Positions 35,517 through 45,797 are shown, counted from the first letter of the stretch. The stretch: 64,000 nucleotides of DNA from Pseudoxanthomonas composti (GCF_004122095.1 NZ_SAWZ01000002.1:186001-250000), one strand, 5' to 3'. Notes: a model not told the origin generated them from the sequence alone. Translations and numbers: made by a program.

Positions 35517-38408
35517 ATGACCGCACGCAATCACGGGGGCGCCGCGATGGCGCACGGCATGGGGAAGCTGGCACTGGGCGTTCTGGCCTGTGCGGTCATC
35601 GCGGCCTGCGGCAGCGGGGGTGGCGCACGCAGCGATGTCCCGCCGCTGAACTCCGGTGGCAATCCGGGCACTCCCACGCCGCCACCGACCCCGCCACCCA
35701 CCACCCCGCCTCCTTCCACCACGCCCGAGCCGGCTATCGATGCGCACCTGGCGTTGACCAACGCCACCGATGCCCAGCGCGGCGGGATCACCGGCGCTGG
35801 CTATGCCATTGGCGTGGTCGATACCGGCGTCAACCGCAATCATCCGGCGCTGGCCGGGCGGGTGGCCGCCAACCTGGTTTACGTCAGCAGCGCCAATGAC
35901 CTGCGCGTGGACGACAAGGTCGGACATGGCACCACCGTGGCGCAGCTGGCAGCCGGCCGCGCCGTGGGCCGTTGGCCGGGCGGCGTGGCACCGGGGGCGA
36001 CGATCCTGTCGGCGCGCATCATCCAGGACGAGTCGCCCAAGGACGATGGCAGCGGGCAGGGCAACGAGGTAACCGGTGCGCTGGGGCTGAAGTCGATTCA
36101 CCAGGACCTGGCCGCTCGCGGCATGCGCATCATGAACAACTCCTGGGGCGGCCTGTACTGGACCCAGTTGAGCGCCACGGCGCCCATCGCCGACGAGTAC
36201 CGCTTCTTCATCCGCGACAACGATGGGCTGGTGGTCTTCGCCACCGGCAACGAAGGCCGCGCCAACCCCACCGACATGGCTGCGCTGCCCAGCAAGGCAG
36301 GCCCCGGCGACAGCCGCCCGGCCGCCGATCTGGAGCAGGGCTGGCTGGCCGTGGCGGCGCTGGATACGGCCACTCCGACTCAGCTGGCCAGTTATTCCAA
36401 TGCCTGCGGACTGGCGCGCCGCTACTGCCTGGTAGCACCTGGAACGTCGGTGTTCACCGGGCACGACGATACCGCCAGCAGCATCACCTACTACTACGGC
36501 AGCGGCACCTCCTACGCCGCGCCGCTGGTGTCCGGCGCCGCGGCGCTGGTATGGCAGAAGTACCCCTATTTCAACAACGACCTGGTGCGGCAGACGCTGC
36601 TGGGGACCGCCACCGACCTGGGTCAGCCCGGTCCGGACGACGTGTTCGGGTATGGGCTGCTCAACGTGGAGAGGGCGCTGCGTGGGCCTGGCCGGTTCGA
36701 CTGGGGCGATGTGGACGTCACGGTGGCGGCGAGTAGCACCGGTACGACCTGGAGCAACGACATCGCCGGTGACGGTGGGCTGATCAAGCGCGGGCGTGGT
36801 GAGCTCTTCCTCAGCGGGCAGAACAGCTACACCGGCGCCACCCGCATCGAACAGGGCGCACTGACCTTGCGCGACGGGGCGCGGCTGACCTCGGAGGTGA
36901 GCATCGCCACGGTCGCCACTCCTGCGGAGGCGGCCACTCTGCGGTTCCATCAGGGCGGCGCCACGGTGCGCGGCAACGTGAGCAACGGCGGGGTGCTCGC
37001 CCAGTACGAGCTTGCCGACGGCGCGCGCATCGAGGGCAACTACCTCCAGACCGCGCAGGGCACCTACGACACCGCGCTGGGCGCCAGCGCCTTGAAGGTC
37101 ACGGGAACGGCAACGCTGCAGGGTGGCCGCCTCAACTTCAGCCGAGTGGCCAGCGGCTACGTACCGGCTGCGGGTGTGGTCCAGCCGCTGATCCAGGCCG
37201 ACGGAGGGCTGTCGGGTACCTTCGACTCGTACAGCTTCTCGTCCAACTTCGTGCTGCTCAACGGTGCGCCGGTCTATGACGCCAACAGCGCCAGCTTTCG
37301 CGTCGACCAGGTCACCGTCGCCGCGGCGGCCAGCGCGGCTGGTCTGGATGCCGCGGCCGTGGCCTCGGCCTCGCGCGTGGATACGGCCTTCGGCGTCCTG
37401 GATACGCCGGGCACGGCGCTGCCGGGCTTTGCCGGTGCCGCGGGCGAGCTGCAGCGGGTGCAGGGCAACCAGGCGCTGGCCGCCAGCCTGGACAGCCTGT
37501 CCGGGCGCGCCCATTCGCTGGCGCAGGCGCTGACCTTCGACAACATCGACATGCAGCGCCGCGCGCTGTCCTCGCATTTCGATGAGCGCCTGGCCCAGCC
37601 CTGGAGCGCGGGCGCCTGGTCGGCCGGCCTGGGCGGAAGCGGGCAGGGCAGCTATGTCGGCAGCGGGTTCGAGGTCAATGGCTGGATGCTGGGCAATGAC
37701 TATCGCCTGGGCGAGCACGGGCTGGCGGGCTTCGCCTTCGGCCAGACCCGTGCCAGCGATGGCGCCAGCGCCGGCCTGGACCGCACCCGCGACCGCCAGT
37801 CGCAGGGGCAGGTCTACGGCGGATGGCAGCGCGGCCATGCCTATGCGCTGGCGCAGCTGGGCTTCGGGCGCTACGACCGCGCCATCGACCGGCAGCTGCT
37901 GCTGGGCGCCGCGCAGTACGGCGTGCACACCGACTACGCCGGTTCGTTCACCACGGCCAACCTGGAGCTGGGCTACCGGCTCGGCATGGGGTCGGTGAAC
38001 CTGACGTCGTACCTGGGCGCCGAGCACGCACGCGTGCGCAGCGATGGCTTCAGCGAACAGGGTGGGTTCGGCTTCGGCCTGCGCGCGGGCGATGGCCTGT
38101 CCACGCGCAGCCGGGCCGTGGCCGGCCTGCGCGCCGAACATGCCTGGCGCGGGCTGAGCCTGCGTGGCTACGCCGAATGGCAGCAGGCGCTGTCGGCCGA
38201 TGGCCTGTCGATGCAGGCCAGCTTCGTCGGCATCGATGCCTGGGCGCCGATGTCGGGGCTGCAGCCGGCGCGTTCCGGCGGCTTGCTGGGGCTCTCGCTC
38301 GATGCCTGGCTCTCGCCGAGCTCCACGCTGTCCTTCGGCTACGACCAGCGTTTCGGGCAGCGTGGCGACACCCACATGCTGTCCCTGCGCTACGGCATGG
38401 GGTTCTGA
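35517..38408 (+). CDS. Subtilisin-type autotransporter with a lipoprotein signal
   Basis: A 963-residue exported serine protease. The signal ends LACAVIAAC with Cys at 31 in a lipobox-like context, as in Neisseria NalP, though secretion without lipid is possible. A Pro/Thr linker (about 50-70) follows. The S8 catalytic triad is Asp102 (GVVDTGVN), His137 (KVGHGTT) and Ser332 (SGTSYAAP), with the oxyanion Asn near 245 (ATGNEG). A passenger-associated repeat (SGQNSYTGATRIEQGALTL, about 438) precedes a beta-barrel of about 270 residues ending MLSLRYGMGF with terminal Phe. GGGGAG lies upstream of the ATG. It probably cleaves proteins at the cell surface. Confidence 0.9.
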   Translation: MTARNHGGAAMAHGMGKLALGVLACAVIAACGSGGGARSDVPPLNSGGNPGTPTPPPTPPPTTPPPSTTPEPAIDAHLALTNATDAQRGGITGAGYAIGVVDTGVNRNHPALAGRVAANLVYVSSANDLRVDDKVGHGTTVAQLAAGRAVGRWPGGVAPGATILSARIIQDESPKDDGSGQGNEVTGALGLKSIHQDLAARGMRIMNNSWGGLYWTQLSATAPIADEYRFFIRDNDGLVVFATGNEGRANPTDMAALPSKAGPGDSRPAADLEQGWLAVAALDTATPTQLASYSNACGLARRYCLVAPGTSVFTGHDDTASSITYYYGSGTSYAAPLVSGAAALVWQKYPYFNNDLVRQTLLGTATDLGQPGPDDVFGYGLLNVERALRGPGRFDWGDVDVTVAASSTGTTWSNDIAGDGGLIKRGRGELFLSGQNSYTGATRIEQGALTLRDGARLTSEVSIATVATPAEAATLRFHQGGATVRGNVSNGGVLAQYELADGARIEGNYLQTAQGTYDTALGASALKVTGTATLQGGRLNFSRVASGYVPAAGVVQPLIQADGGLSGTFDSYSFSSNFVLLNGAPVYDANSASFRVDQVTVAAAASAAGLDAAAVASASRVDTAFGVLDTPGTALPGFAGAAGELQRVQGNQALAASLDSLSGRAHSLAQALTFDNIDMQRRALSSHFDERLAQPWSAGAWSAGLGGSGQGSYVGSGFEVNGWMLGNDYRLGEHGLAGFAFGQTRASDGASAGLDRTRDRQSQGQVYGGWQRGHAYALAQLGFGRYDRAIDRQLLLGAAQYGVHTDYAGSFTTANLELGYRLGMGSVNLTSYLGAEHARVRSDGFSEQGGFGFGLRAGDGLSTRSRAVAGLRAEHAWRGLSLRGYAEWQQALSADGLSMQASFVGIDAWAPMSGLQPARSGGLLGLSLDAWLSPSSTLSFGYDQRFGQRGDTHMLSLRYGMGF

Positions 38409-38475
38409 GCAGGCGCAACCGCGCCCGTCTTGCAGAGGAAAGCCCCGACGCGCATCCCGCGCCGGGGCCCGTGGC

Positions 38476-39633
38476 TCAGCCCCGGCCGTCGAACAGTTCG
38501 CGCCCGATCAGCATGCGGCGGATCTCATTGGTGCCCGCGCCGATGCAGTAAAGCTTGGCATCGCGCAGCAGGCGCCCGGCCGGATACTCGTTGATGTAGC
38601 CGTTACCGCCCAGCGACTGGATGCCTTCCAGGGTCACCTGCACGGCCGCCTCGGAAGCGTGCAGCAGGCAGCTGGCGGCCGCCGCGCGCGAGCCCTGGCC
38701 CGCATCGAAATCGCGCGCGACCTGGTAGGAAAAGGCGCGCGCGGACTGCAGGCTGGTGTACATGTCCGCCAGCTTGCCCTGCATCAGGCCGAACGTGCCG
38801 ATGGCCGCGTCGAACTGCTTGCGCTCGCGCACATACGGCAAGGTCAGGTCCATCGCCGCCTGCATCAGGCCGATGGGGCCGCCGCTGAGCACCACGCGCT
38901 CGGTATCCAGGCCGCGCATCAGTACGCGGACCCCTTCATTGACCTGGCCCAGCACATTGGCCTGCGGGATCCGGCAGTCCTCGAACACCAGTTCGCAAGT
39001 GTTGGAGCCGCGCATGCCTAGCTTGTCCAGCTTCTGCGCGGTGCGGAAGCCCGGCATGTCGCGCTCGACGATGAAGGCGGTCATGCAGCGGCTGCCGGCC
39101 TCCTTGCCCGCCGTGCGCATGTAGACCAGCAGCACATCGGCCTCCGGGCCGTTGGTGATCCACATCTTGTTGCCGTTGGCGACCCAGGTGTCGCCTTGCA
39201 GTTCGGCGCGGCAGGCCATGGAGCCGACCACGTCCGAGCCGGCGCCCGGTTCGCTCATGGCCAGGGCGCCTTTCCACTCGCCGCTGCACAGCCTGGGCAG
39301 GTACTTCTCGCGCTGCGCCTGGGTGCCGTTGAGATAGAGATTGGACACGCACAGGTTGGAATGGGCGCCATAGCTGAGGCCGACCGACCCCGATGCCCGG
39401 GAAATTTCCTCCATGGCCACCAGGTGCGCCAGATAGCTCATGCCGCTGCCGCCCCAGTCGGGCGGCACGGTCATCCCCAGCAGGCCGAGCTCGCCCAGCT
39501 TGGGCCACAGCGCCTGCGGAAACGCGTTGTCGTGATCGATCTGCGCCGCGTAGGGCGCAATTTCGGATTCTGCAAAACGACGCACGGCATCACGCAGTGC
39601 ATCGATGTCCTCACCCAGCGGAAACGGTCGCAT
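38476..39633 (-). CDS. Isovaleryl-CoA dehydrogenase
   Basis: A 385-residue flavoprotein of leucine degradation (isovaleryl-CoA to 3-methylcrotonyl-CoA). [22 protein letters not shown] and [15 protein letters not shown] are acyl-CoA dehydrogenase motifs. The catalytic Glu lies in the helix [18 protein letters not shown], and the C-terminal [10 protein letters not shown] has Gly where medium-chain enzymes carry Glu, which is diagnostic of isovaleryl-CoA dehydrogenase. GGGAGGA is upstream of the ATG at 39633. The leucine dehydrogenase gene lies 66 bases upstream on the same strand, so they may be one transcript. Confidence 0.9.
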   Translation of the reverse strand: MRPFPLGEDIDALRDAVRRFAESEIAPYAAQIDHDNAFPQALWPKLGELGLLGMTVPPDWGGSGMSYLAHLVAMEEISRASGSVGLSYGAHSNLCVSNLYLNGTQAQREKYLPRLCSGEWKGALAMSEPGAGSDVVGSMACRAELQGDTWVANGNKMWITNGPEADVLLVYMRTAGKEAGSRCMTAFIVERDMPGFRTAQKLDKLGMRGSNTCELVFEDCRIPQANVLGQVNEGVRVLMRGLDTERVVLSGGPIGLMQAAMDLTLPYVRERKQFDAAIGTFGLMQGKLADMYTSLQSARAFSYQVARDFDAGQGSRAAAASCLLHASEAAVQVTLEGIQSLGGNGYINEYPAGRLLRDAKLYCIGAGTNEIRRMLIGRELFDGRG

Positions 39634-39699
39634 CGGTCCTCCCAAACGTTTGCTTGGACCAGTGTGCCTGATGTTGCGCTGCGTTCGCGCGTGCGGCGG

Positions 39700-40800
39700 T
39701 CAGTGCGCCCCGCGCAGGTGGCCCATGAAGCGCGGCGACGAGCGACCCATGGGCAGCTTGAGCCTGCCGATGGCGGCGATGCGGGCCTCGGCGATGCGAT
39801 CGGCCGCGTAGTGCGGGGTCAAGCCTTCCTTGTCGGCCAGCTCGTAGATCTTGCCGAGGTTGTGGTAGATGTTGCGCATCATGCGCATGGCGCGCTCGCG
39901 GTTATAGCCGTCGATCTCCAGGGACACGTTCATCACGCCGCCGGCATTGACCGCATAGTCCGGCGCGTAGAGGATGCCGCGCTTGTGCGCTTCGACGCCG
40001 ACCACGTGCGACATCTGGTTGTTGGCGGTGCCGCAGATGACCTTGGCCTTCAGTCGCGGCAGGGTCTGTGCATCGATCGAGCCCTCCAGCGCGCACGGGG
40101 AGAACACATCGGCGTTGACCTCGTAGATTTCCTCGGGCTTGACCGCCTCGGCGCCGTACTCGGACACCGCGCGCTCGACCAGGTCGGGGTTGAGGTCGCT
40201 GACGTACAGCTTGGCGCCGCGCTCCTTCAGCAGCTTGACGAACTCCATGCCGATATGGCCCAGGCCCTGCACGGCATAGCTGAACTTGCCGATCTCCTCG
40301 CTGCCGAACTTGCGGTTCAAGGTGGCCATCAGCCCCTGCAGGGCGCCATAGGCGGTGAAGGGCGCCGGATCGCCGGAGCCGCCATGCACCTGGTGCACGC
40401 CGACCACGTACTCGGTCTCGCGGTAGACGTTTTCCATGTCGTTGACATTGGTGCCCACGTCCTCGGCAGTGATGTAGCGACCGCCCAGGGAGTCGACATA
40501 GCGGCCGAAGGCGCGAAACAGCACTTCGGTCTTGTCCTGCGTGGAATCGCCGATCAGCACGGCCTTGCCGCCACCGACGTTCAGCCCGGCCAGCGCGTTC
40601 TTGTAGGTCATGGTGCGCGACAGGCGCAGGGCGTCCTTCAAGGCATCGTCGCTGCTGGCGTAGGGCCGCATGCGCACGCCGCCCAGGGCCGGGCCGAGCA
40701 CGGTGCTGTGGATGGCGATGATGGCCTTCAGCCCGGCATCGGCGTTGTGGCAGAGCACGACCTGCTCATGGCCGGAGGAATCGAGCGTCTCGAAGATCAT
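39700..40800 (-). CDS. Leucine dehydrogenase (branched-chain amino-acid dehydrogenase)
   Basis: A 366-residue NAD-dependent enzyme that deaminates leucine to ketoisocaproate. MTYKNALAGLNVGGGKAVLI holds the two conserved lysines (Lys68 and Lys79) of the active site, and AVQGLGHIGMEFVKLL is the NAD fold. Size fits LeuDH rather than glutamate dehydrogenase (about 420-450). With isovaleryl-CoA dehydrogenase next to it, the pair covers two steps of leucine degradation; the liu operon and HMG-CoA lyase are absent from the window except for a relic at 25.5 kb. Confidence 0.88.
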   Translation of the reverse strand: MIFETLDSSGHEQVVLCHNADAGLKAIIAIHSTVLGPALGGVRMRPYASSDDALKDALRLSRTMTYKNALAGLNVGGGKAVLIGDSTQDKTEVLFRAFGRYVDSLGGRYITAEDVGTNVNDMENVYRETEYVVGVHQVHGGSGDPAPFTAYGALQGLMATLNRKFGSEEIGKFSYAVQGLGHIGMEFVKLLKERGAKLYVSDLNPDLVERAVSEYGAEAVKPEEIYEVNADVFSPCALEGSIDAQTLPRLKAKVICGTANNQMSHVVGVEAHKRGILYAPDYAVNAGGVMNVSLEIDGYNRERAMRMMRNIYHNLGKIYELADKEGLTPHYAADRIAEARIAAIGRLKLPMGRSSPRFMGHLRGAH

Positions 40801-41528
40801 GTGGGGTGGGCTCCGATGTAGGCCGTCGCGAAGACGTACCGGGAACACTGCCTGACGGGTTGACACAAAAAGAAAAGCGACGTTCAGCCGGGGAGGGCGG
40901 GCGTCGCGGCTGCATAGTCTAAAGCAATCCCGCCAGCGCACCCGTCAATGCCCGCCGGTGGGGTGGTAGGGCGCTGCGATGGAGGTGCGATGAGCGAGTG
41001 GAACAGGTGAGGCGTGCCGACACGATGATCGCTGCACGCTGCAGTCGAGCAGGATTGAAAGGGACTCGACGGTCGGCCGAGGTCGGCGCATCGCGGCCTG
41101 ATATAATCGTGTGAACAGCCGCTGCGCCCGCAGTCAGCCAGCACATCGCCCTGGCTTACCGGATGACGAGCGCCTCTTGCGTATTGGCGCGCGCGCCCTT
41201 CGCGCGACCTGACATGACCTTCGAAGCCAGGCAAGGCCGCGGCGATAGGGCCGCACCGGGCATGCGTGCATCGGCAGGCACCTCGGCAGGCCCAGGTTCC
41301 ATGTGTGGAATCGCACCGCTGCGATCGCCATGCGCGGGGCGGGTTGCGTGCTCTGGCGCCTGGTCTGCGGGTCACCACGTTCTGCGTCCAATGGACACCA
41401 TGAGGCGCATGTCGCCACGGGCTGTCGACTCGGAGATCGGAATCGCGCACACCGGCTTGCGCGAAATACTGTACTTGTTAGTACAATTATTCCGGGCCGG
41501 TTGTGGCTCGTCTCGAGTGGGAAAGTGT
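40801..41528. other. Long non-coding region before the RND operon
   Basis: No credible gene in 728 bases. Long frames on both strands are composition-driven. It contains the leucine dehydrogenase upstream region near 40801-40900, a TATAAT at 41102-41107 without a clear -35, and the palindrome at 41470-41485. No TetR-type regulator gene is nearby. Confidence 0.55.
41470..41485. promoter_or_regulatory. Palindromic operator before the RND efflux operon
   Basis: TGTACTTGTTAGTACA: the six-base arms TGTACT and AGTACA are perfect inverted repeats with a four-base spacer. It lies 44 bases upstream of the membrane-fusion gene in AT-rich DNA that also looks like a promoter. TetR-family repressors of efflux pumps bind such sites, so control by a TetR protein encoded elsewhere is a plausible guess. 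Confidence 0.6.
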
Positions 41529-42641
41529 ATGCGCATCGGAAGGCGTGGGGGATGGCTGTGGGCAGGATGGGTGCTTGCGCTTTCGGCCTGTGGCGGACCG
41601 GCGCCGGGCGAGGCGCCCGAAGCGGCCCCGTCCACCCTGGCGGTGACCCTGGCGCCGGCGCAGCAACGCCCCCTGCAGCGCAGCGTGGTAGTGGCCGGGC
41701 CGGTGTCGGCGTTCGAGGAGATGCAGCTGGGCGTTGAAGTCAGCGGCGTGCGGGTGACCGCGCTCAACGTCGATGTGGGCCAGCGCGTCCACCGCGGCCA
41801 GGTGCTGATGGAGCTGGACCACCGCACGCTGGACAGCGAGCTGCAGCAGGCCAAAGCCAGCCTGGCCGAAGCCGACGCCAGCGTCGCGCTGGCCCGGGCC
41901 AACCTGACGCGCTCGGAGCAATTGGCGCAGGCCAAGTACATCAGTGCCGCGCAGCTGGACGAATTGCGCGCGCAGCAGGCGCAGCGCGAGGCCCAGCGCA
42001 ACACCGCGCGTGCCGCGCGCGATGCCGCCCAGTTGCGCCGCGATTTCGCCGAGCTGCGCGCGCCGGCCGACGGCATCATCAGCCGCCGGATCGTGCAGCC
42101 CGGGCAGGTGGTGGCCGCCGGGACCGAATTGCTGCGGCTGATCCGCGACGGCCGCCTGGAATGGCGCGCCGAACTGCCCGAACACCAACTGGCACGGGTC
42201 GAGCCCGGCGCCACGGTGCAGCTGCCCTACCAAGGGCAGGTGGTGAGCGGACGCATCCGTGCGGTCAGTCCCGGGGTGGACAGCCAGACCCGCACCGGCA
42301 CCGTGTTCGCCGATCTGCCAGACCCTGGTCCACTCAAGCCCGGCACCTATCTGGAAGGCCGCATCCTCGGTCAGGCCGACAATGCCTTGATGGTGCCCAG
42401 TGCTGCGGTGGTCCAGCGCGATGGCCACAGTTATGTGTTCACCGTGGACGACAAGCGCATCGCGCACCGCCAGCGGGTGCAGACCGGCGCGACCGAGCGT
42501 GGCCATACCGAGATCGTCGAGGGCCTGCGCCAGGGCGAGCAGGTGGTGGAGCAGGGCGCGGGCTTCCTGGGCGATGGCGACCGCGTGCGCGTGGTCGAAG
42601 CCGGAAGCAAGCCGCAGGCGGCCAAGGCAGGTCGTCCATGA
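41529..42641 (+). CDS. RND efflux membrane-fusion lipoprotein
   Basis: A 370-residue periplasmic adaptor. The signal ends LALSAC with Cys at 21, so it is probably a lipoprotein. Biotinyl-lipoyl-like halves flank a coiled coil: VTALNVDVGQRVHRGQVLME before and DFAELRAPADGIISRRIVQP after, with hairpin helices of about 60 residues (QAKASLAEADASVALARANL) between. The ATG at 41529 is chosen because a longer in-frame frame from 41163 has no signal sequence. The stop overlaps the RND pump start. Confidence 0.9.
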   Translation: MRIGRRGGWLWAGWVLALSACGGPAPGEAPEAAPSTLAVTLAPAQQRPLQRSVVVAGPVSAFEEMQLGVEVSGVRVTALNVDVGQRVHRGQVLMELDHRTLDSELQQAKASLAEADASVALARANLTRSEQLAQAKYISAAQLDELRAQQAQREAQRNTARAARDAAQLRRDFAELRAPADGIISRRIVQPGQVVAAGTELLRLIRDGRLEWRAELPEHQLARVEPGATVQLPYQGQVVSGRIRAVSPGVDSQTRTGTVFADLPDPGPLKPGTYLEGRILGQADNALMVPSAAVVQRDGHSYVFTVDDKRIAHRQRVQTGATERGHTEIVEGLRQGEQVVEQGAGFLGDGDRVRVVEAGSKPQAAKAGRP

Positions 42642-45600
42642 ACATCTCCGCCTGGGCGATCCGCCGGCCGCTGCCGGCGGTGATGGTGTTCTTCGCGCTG
42701 TGCGTGGCCGGGCTTTGGGGCTTCTACCAGCTGCCGGTGGCGCGCTTTCCCGACATCGCCTTCCCGATGACCACGGTCACCGTGACCCAGCCGGGCGCCT
42801 CGCCGAGCCAGCTGGAAGCGGAGGTCACGCGCTGGGTCGAGGACTCGGTGGCCACCATCCCCAACGTCAAGCGGGTGATGTCCACGGTCAGCGAAGGCGT
42901 CAGCACCACCAACATCGAGTTCCAGCTGGAAGCGGACCTGGCCACCGCACTGGACGACACCCGCGATGCCATCACCCGCATCCGCACCGACCTGCCGCAG
43001 GACATCCAGGAGCCGGTGATCTCCAAGGTGGATATCGGCGGCTCGCTGATGAGCTATGCACTGGTCGCCCCGAAGATGACGCCCGACGAGGCCAGTTGGT
43101 TCGTCGACCGCGAGGTCACCAAGGCGGTGTATGGCGTGCCAGGCGTGGCCCAGGTCAAGCGGGTGGGCGGCGTGGACCGCCAGATCCGTGTGGACCTGGA
43201 CCCCAACGCGCTGCAGGCCTTCGGCGTGACCGCCGGCGATGTGTCCCGGCAGCTGGCGCTGACCCAGGTCGAACGCGCCGGCGGCAAGGCCGAATTGCAG
43301 ACCCAGCAGCAGATGATCCGCACCCTGGGCACGGTGACCGATGCGCAGGCCTTGCGCGATTACTCGATCAGCCTGCCCGATGGCCGCGCCGTGCGGCTGT
43401 CGGCCATCGCCCAGGTCAGCGATGCGGCCGCCGACCCGATCGAGGCGGCGCTGCTGGACGGCAAGGACATCGTGGCGTTCTCGATGTCGCGCACGCGCGG
43501 GTCCAGCGAGGTCAAGGTCGAAAAGGGCGTGCAGGAGGCGCTGGCCCAGCTCAAGGCCGCGCACCCGGGCATCGATTTCCGCCTGGTCACGACCATGATC
43601 GATGAGACCCATCGCTCCTACGATTCGTCCATGACCATGCTGTGGGAGGGCGCGCTGCTGGCGCTGCTGGTGGTGTGGGCCTTCCTGCGCGACTGGCGCG
43701 CGACCTGGGTCTCGGCCGTGGCCCTGCCGCTGTCGATCATCCCGACTTTCGCGGTGATGCACTGGTTCGGCTTCAGCCTGAACCTGATCACGCTGCTGGC
43801 CCTGTCGGTGGTGGTCGGCATCCTGGTGGACGATGCCATCGTGGAGATCGAGAACATCGTGCGTCACCTGCGCATGGGCAAGCCGCCGATCGAGGCCGCG
43901 CGCGAAGCGGCTGGCGAGATCGGCACGGCCGTCATCGCCACCTCGCTGACCCTGGCGGCAGTGTTCGTGCCGGTGGCCTTCATGCCGGGCATCGCCGGCA
44001 AGTTCTTCCGCGAGTTCGGCTGGACCGCGGCAACGGCGGTGCTGTTCTCGCTGCTGGTGGCGCGCCTGCTGACGCCGATGATGGCGGCGTACCTGCTCAA
44101 GCCGCACGGCGAGGAAAAGCCCGAGTCGCGCCTGATGACCTGGTACCTGGGCTGGGTGGACGCGGCGCTGCGCCATCGCGCGCGCACGCTGTGGATCGCC
44201 TTCGGCCTGTTCGTGGCTTCGCTGGCGCTGGTGCCGCTGATCCCGGCAACCTTCATCCCCTTCACCGACCTGGGCCGCAGCAACCTCAGCCTGGAACTGG
44301 CCCCCGGCACGCGCCTGCAGGAAACCGTGGCGGTGGCCGAGCGTGCACGCGCCCTGCTCAAGGACATGCCCGAGCTCAAGCAGGTCTACACCACGGTCGG
44401 CAGCGTGCTGGACCTGGGCGACCCGGCGCGCACCGGCGTGGGCGAGGCGCGCAAGGCCACCCTGGTGCTGGACTGGGGCCCGGCCGGCGATCGCGAGCGC
44501 GACCAGAAGACGCTGGAACGCGAAGTGCGCCGGCGCCTGCAGGAACTGCCCGGGGTGCGCGTGAGTTATGTCAGCTCCGAGCCGGGCGAGCTGATGCAGC
44601 TGGTGCTCTCCGGGGACGACCCGCAGCGCCTGCAGGATGCGGCCATCGCCATGGAGCGCGACCTGCGTGAACTCGATGGCCTGGGCAGCGTGACCTCCTC
44701 GGCCTCGCTGCTGCGCCCGGAGATCCAGATCGTGCCCGATCCGGTGCGTGCGGCCGACCTGGGCGTTGCCACCGCTGACATCGCCGACGCCGCGCGCATC
44801 GCCACCTCGGGCGATTACGAGCAGCGCCTTGCCAAGCTGAACCTCCCCGACCGGCAGGTGCCGATCCGCGTGGGCTTTGCCGAAGCCACCCTGGCCAACC
44901 CGGCGCTGATCGGCCAGTTGCGGGTGAACGGGCGCTACGGTCCGGTGCCGCTGGCGGCGGTGGCCGACATCCGCCAGGGTAGTGGGCCTTCGCAGATTTC
45001 GCGCTACCAGCGCCAGCGCAACGTCACCCTCACCGCCGAACTCAACGGTCGCGCGCTTGGCGAGGTGATGAACGAGGTGCAGGCGTTGCCTAGCGTGCGC
45101 AAGCTGCCGGACGGGGTGAGCTTCCTCAACACCGGCGATGCGGAAGTCTTCGTCGAGCTGTTCGTCGGCTTCGCCCTGGCCATGGTCGCCGGCCTGGTGT
45201 GCATTTACATGGTGTTGCTGTTGCTGTTGAACCACCCGCTGATGCCGTTGACCATCCTCACGGCGGTCCCGCTGTGCGCGGGCGGGGCCTTCGGCGCCTT
45301 GCTGATCACCCAGAACATGCTCTCCCTGCCGGCGCTGATCGGGTTGTTGATGCTGATCGGCATCGCCACCAAGAACTCGATCCTGCTGGTCGACTACGCG
45401 GTCATCGCCGAGGACGAGCACGGCCTGAGTCAGCACGATGCCCTGGTCGATGCCTGTCGCAAGCGCGCCCAGCCGGTGATCATGACCACCCTGGCGATGG
45501 GCGCGGGCATGTTGCCGATCGCCTTGGGATTCTCGGGAGATTCCAGCTTCCGTGCACCCATGGCCATCGCCGTGATCGGCGGATTGATCACCTCGACCCT

Positions 45601-45712
45601 GCTCAGCCTGCTGGTGATTCCGGCCGCCTTCACCGTGCTGGACGACCTGGGCGAATGGATGGCCCGGCGCCTGCGCCGCAAGCCGGCAGCCACGCAGGCT
45701 CCGGCGGGTTAA
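42638..45712 (+). CDS. RND multidrug efflux pump (inner-membrane transporter)
   Basis: A 1024-residue proton-driven pump of the HAE1/AcrB-like family. It has the usual 12 helices with two large periplasmic loops. ISAWAIRRPLPAVMVFFALC is the N-terminus. GILVDDAIVEIENI holds the two acidic residues of helix 4 and IGIATKNSILLVDYA holds the Lys of helix 10, so the proton relay appears intact. The C-terminus ends soon after the last helix. The adaptor overlaps it, but no outer-membrane channel gene follows, so it probably borrows a TolC-like protein from elsewhere. Substrates unknown. Confidence 0.93.
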   Translation: MNISAWAIRRPLPAVMVFFALCVAGLWGFYQLPVARFPDIAFPMTTVTVTQPGASPSQLEAEVTRWVEDSVATIPNVKRVMSTVSEGVSTTNIEFQLEADLATALDDTRDAITRIRTDLPQDIQEPVISKVDIGGSLMSYALVAPKMTPDEASWFVDREVTKAVYGVPGVAQVKRVGGVDRQIRVDLDPNALQAFGVTAGDVSRQLALTQVERAGGKAELQTQQQMIRTLGTVTDAQALRDYSISLPDGRAVRLSAIAQVSDAAADPIEAALLDGKDIVAFSMSRTRGSSEVKVEKGVQEALAQLKAAHPGIDFRLVTTMIDETHRSYDSSMTMLWEGALLALLVVWAFLRDWRATWVSAVALPLSIIPTFAVMHWFGFSLNLITLLALSVVVGILVDDAIVEIENIVRHLRMGKPPIEAAREAAGEIGTAVIATSLTLAAVFVPVAFMPGIAGKFFREFGWTAATAVLFSLLVARLLTPMMAAYLLKPHGEEKPESRLMTWYLGWVDAALRHRARTLWIAFGLFVASLALVPLIPATFIPFTDLGRSNLSLELAPGTRLQETVAVAERARALLKDMPELKQVYTTVGSVLDLGDPARTGVGEARKATLVLDWGPAGDRERDQKTLEREVRRRLQELPGVRVSYVSSEPGELMQLVLSGDDPQRLQDAAIAMERDLRELDGLGSVTSSASLLRPEIQIVPDPVRAADLGVATADIADAARIATSGDYEQRLAKLNLPDRQVPIRVGFAEATLANPALIGQLRVNGRYGPVPLAAVADIRQGSGPSQISRYQRQRNVTLTAELNGRALGEVMNEVQALPSVRKLPDGVSFLNTGDAEVFVELFVGFALAMVAGLVCIYMVLLLLLNHPLMPLTILTAVPLCAGGAFGALLITQNMLSLPALIGLLMLIGIATKNSILLVDYAVIAEDEHGLSQHDALVDACRKRAQPVIMTTLAMGAGMLPIALGFSGDSSFRAPMAIAVIGGLITSTLLSLLVIPAAFTVLDDLGEWMARRLRRKPAATQAPAG

Positions 45713-45797
45713 ATGGTCCCTGCAGTCGCTGCCACAGCGCGACTGCAGGGAGCCTCAAGCAACCGTGCTTCGTTACGGCCGAACCGTGTGGAGTTGT

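Noticed and set aside
35454-38375. A 973-codon open frame on the minus strand across the autotransporter gene
   Set aside because: GC-rich DNA leaves few stops in the antisense frame. The plus-strand gene has a signal, catalytic triad and beta-barrel; the minus frame has no recognisable motif.
41102-41107. TATAAT as a promoter in the gap before the RND operon
   Set aside because: There is no -35 box at the right distance and no gene starts near it.
40884-41450. A 188-codon minus-strand frame in the gap before the RND operon
   Set aside because: Its sequence is Arg/Pro/Cys/His-rich without any domain or good ribosome site, and it overlaps other frames.
42431-45436. A 1001-codon open frame antisense to the RND pump
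   Set aside because: Composition-driven shadow of a conserved transporter. It is His/Gln/Arg-rich and domainless.
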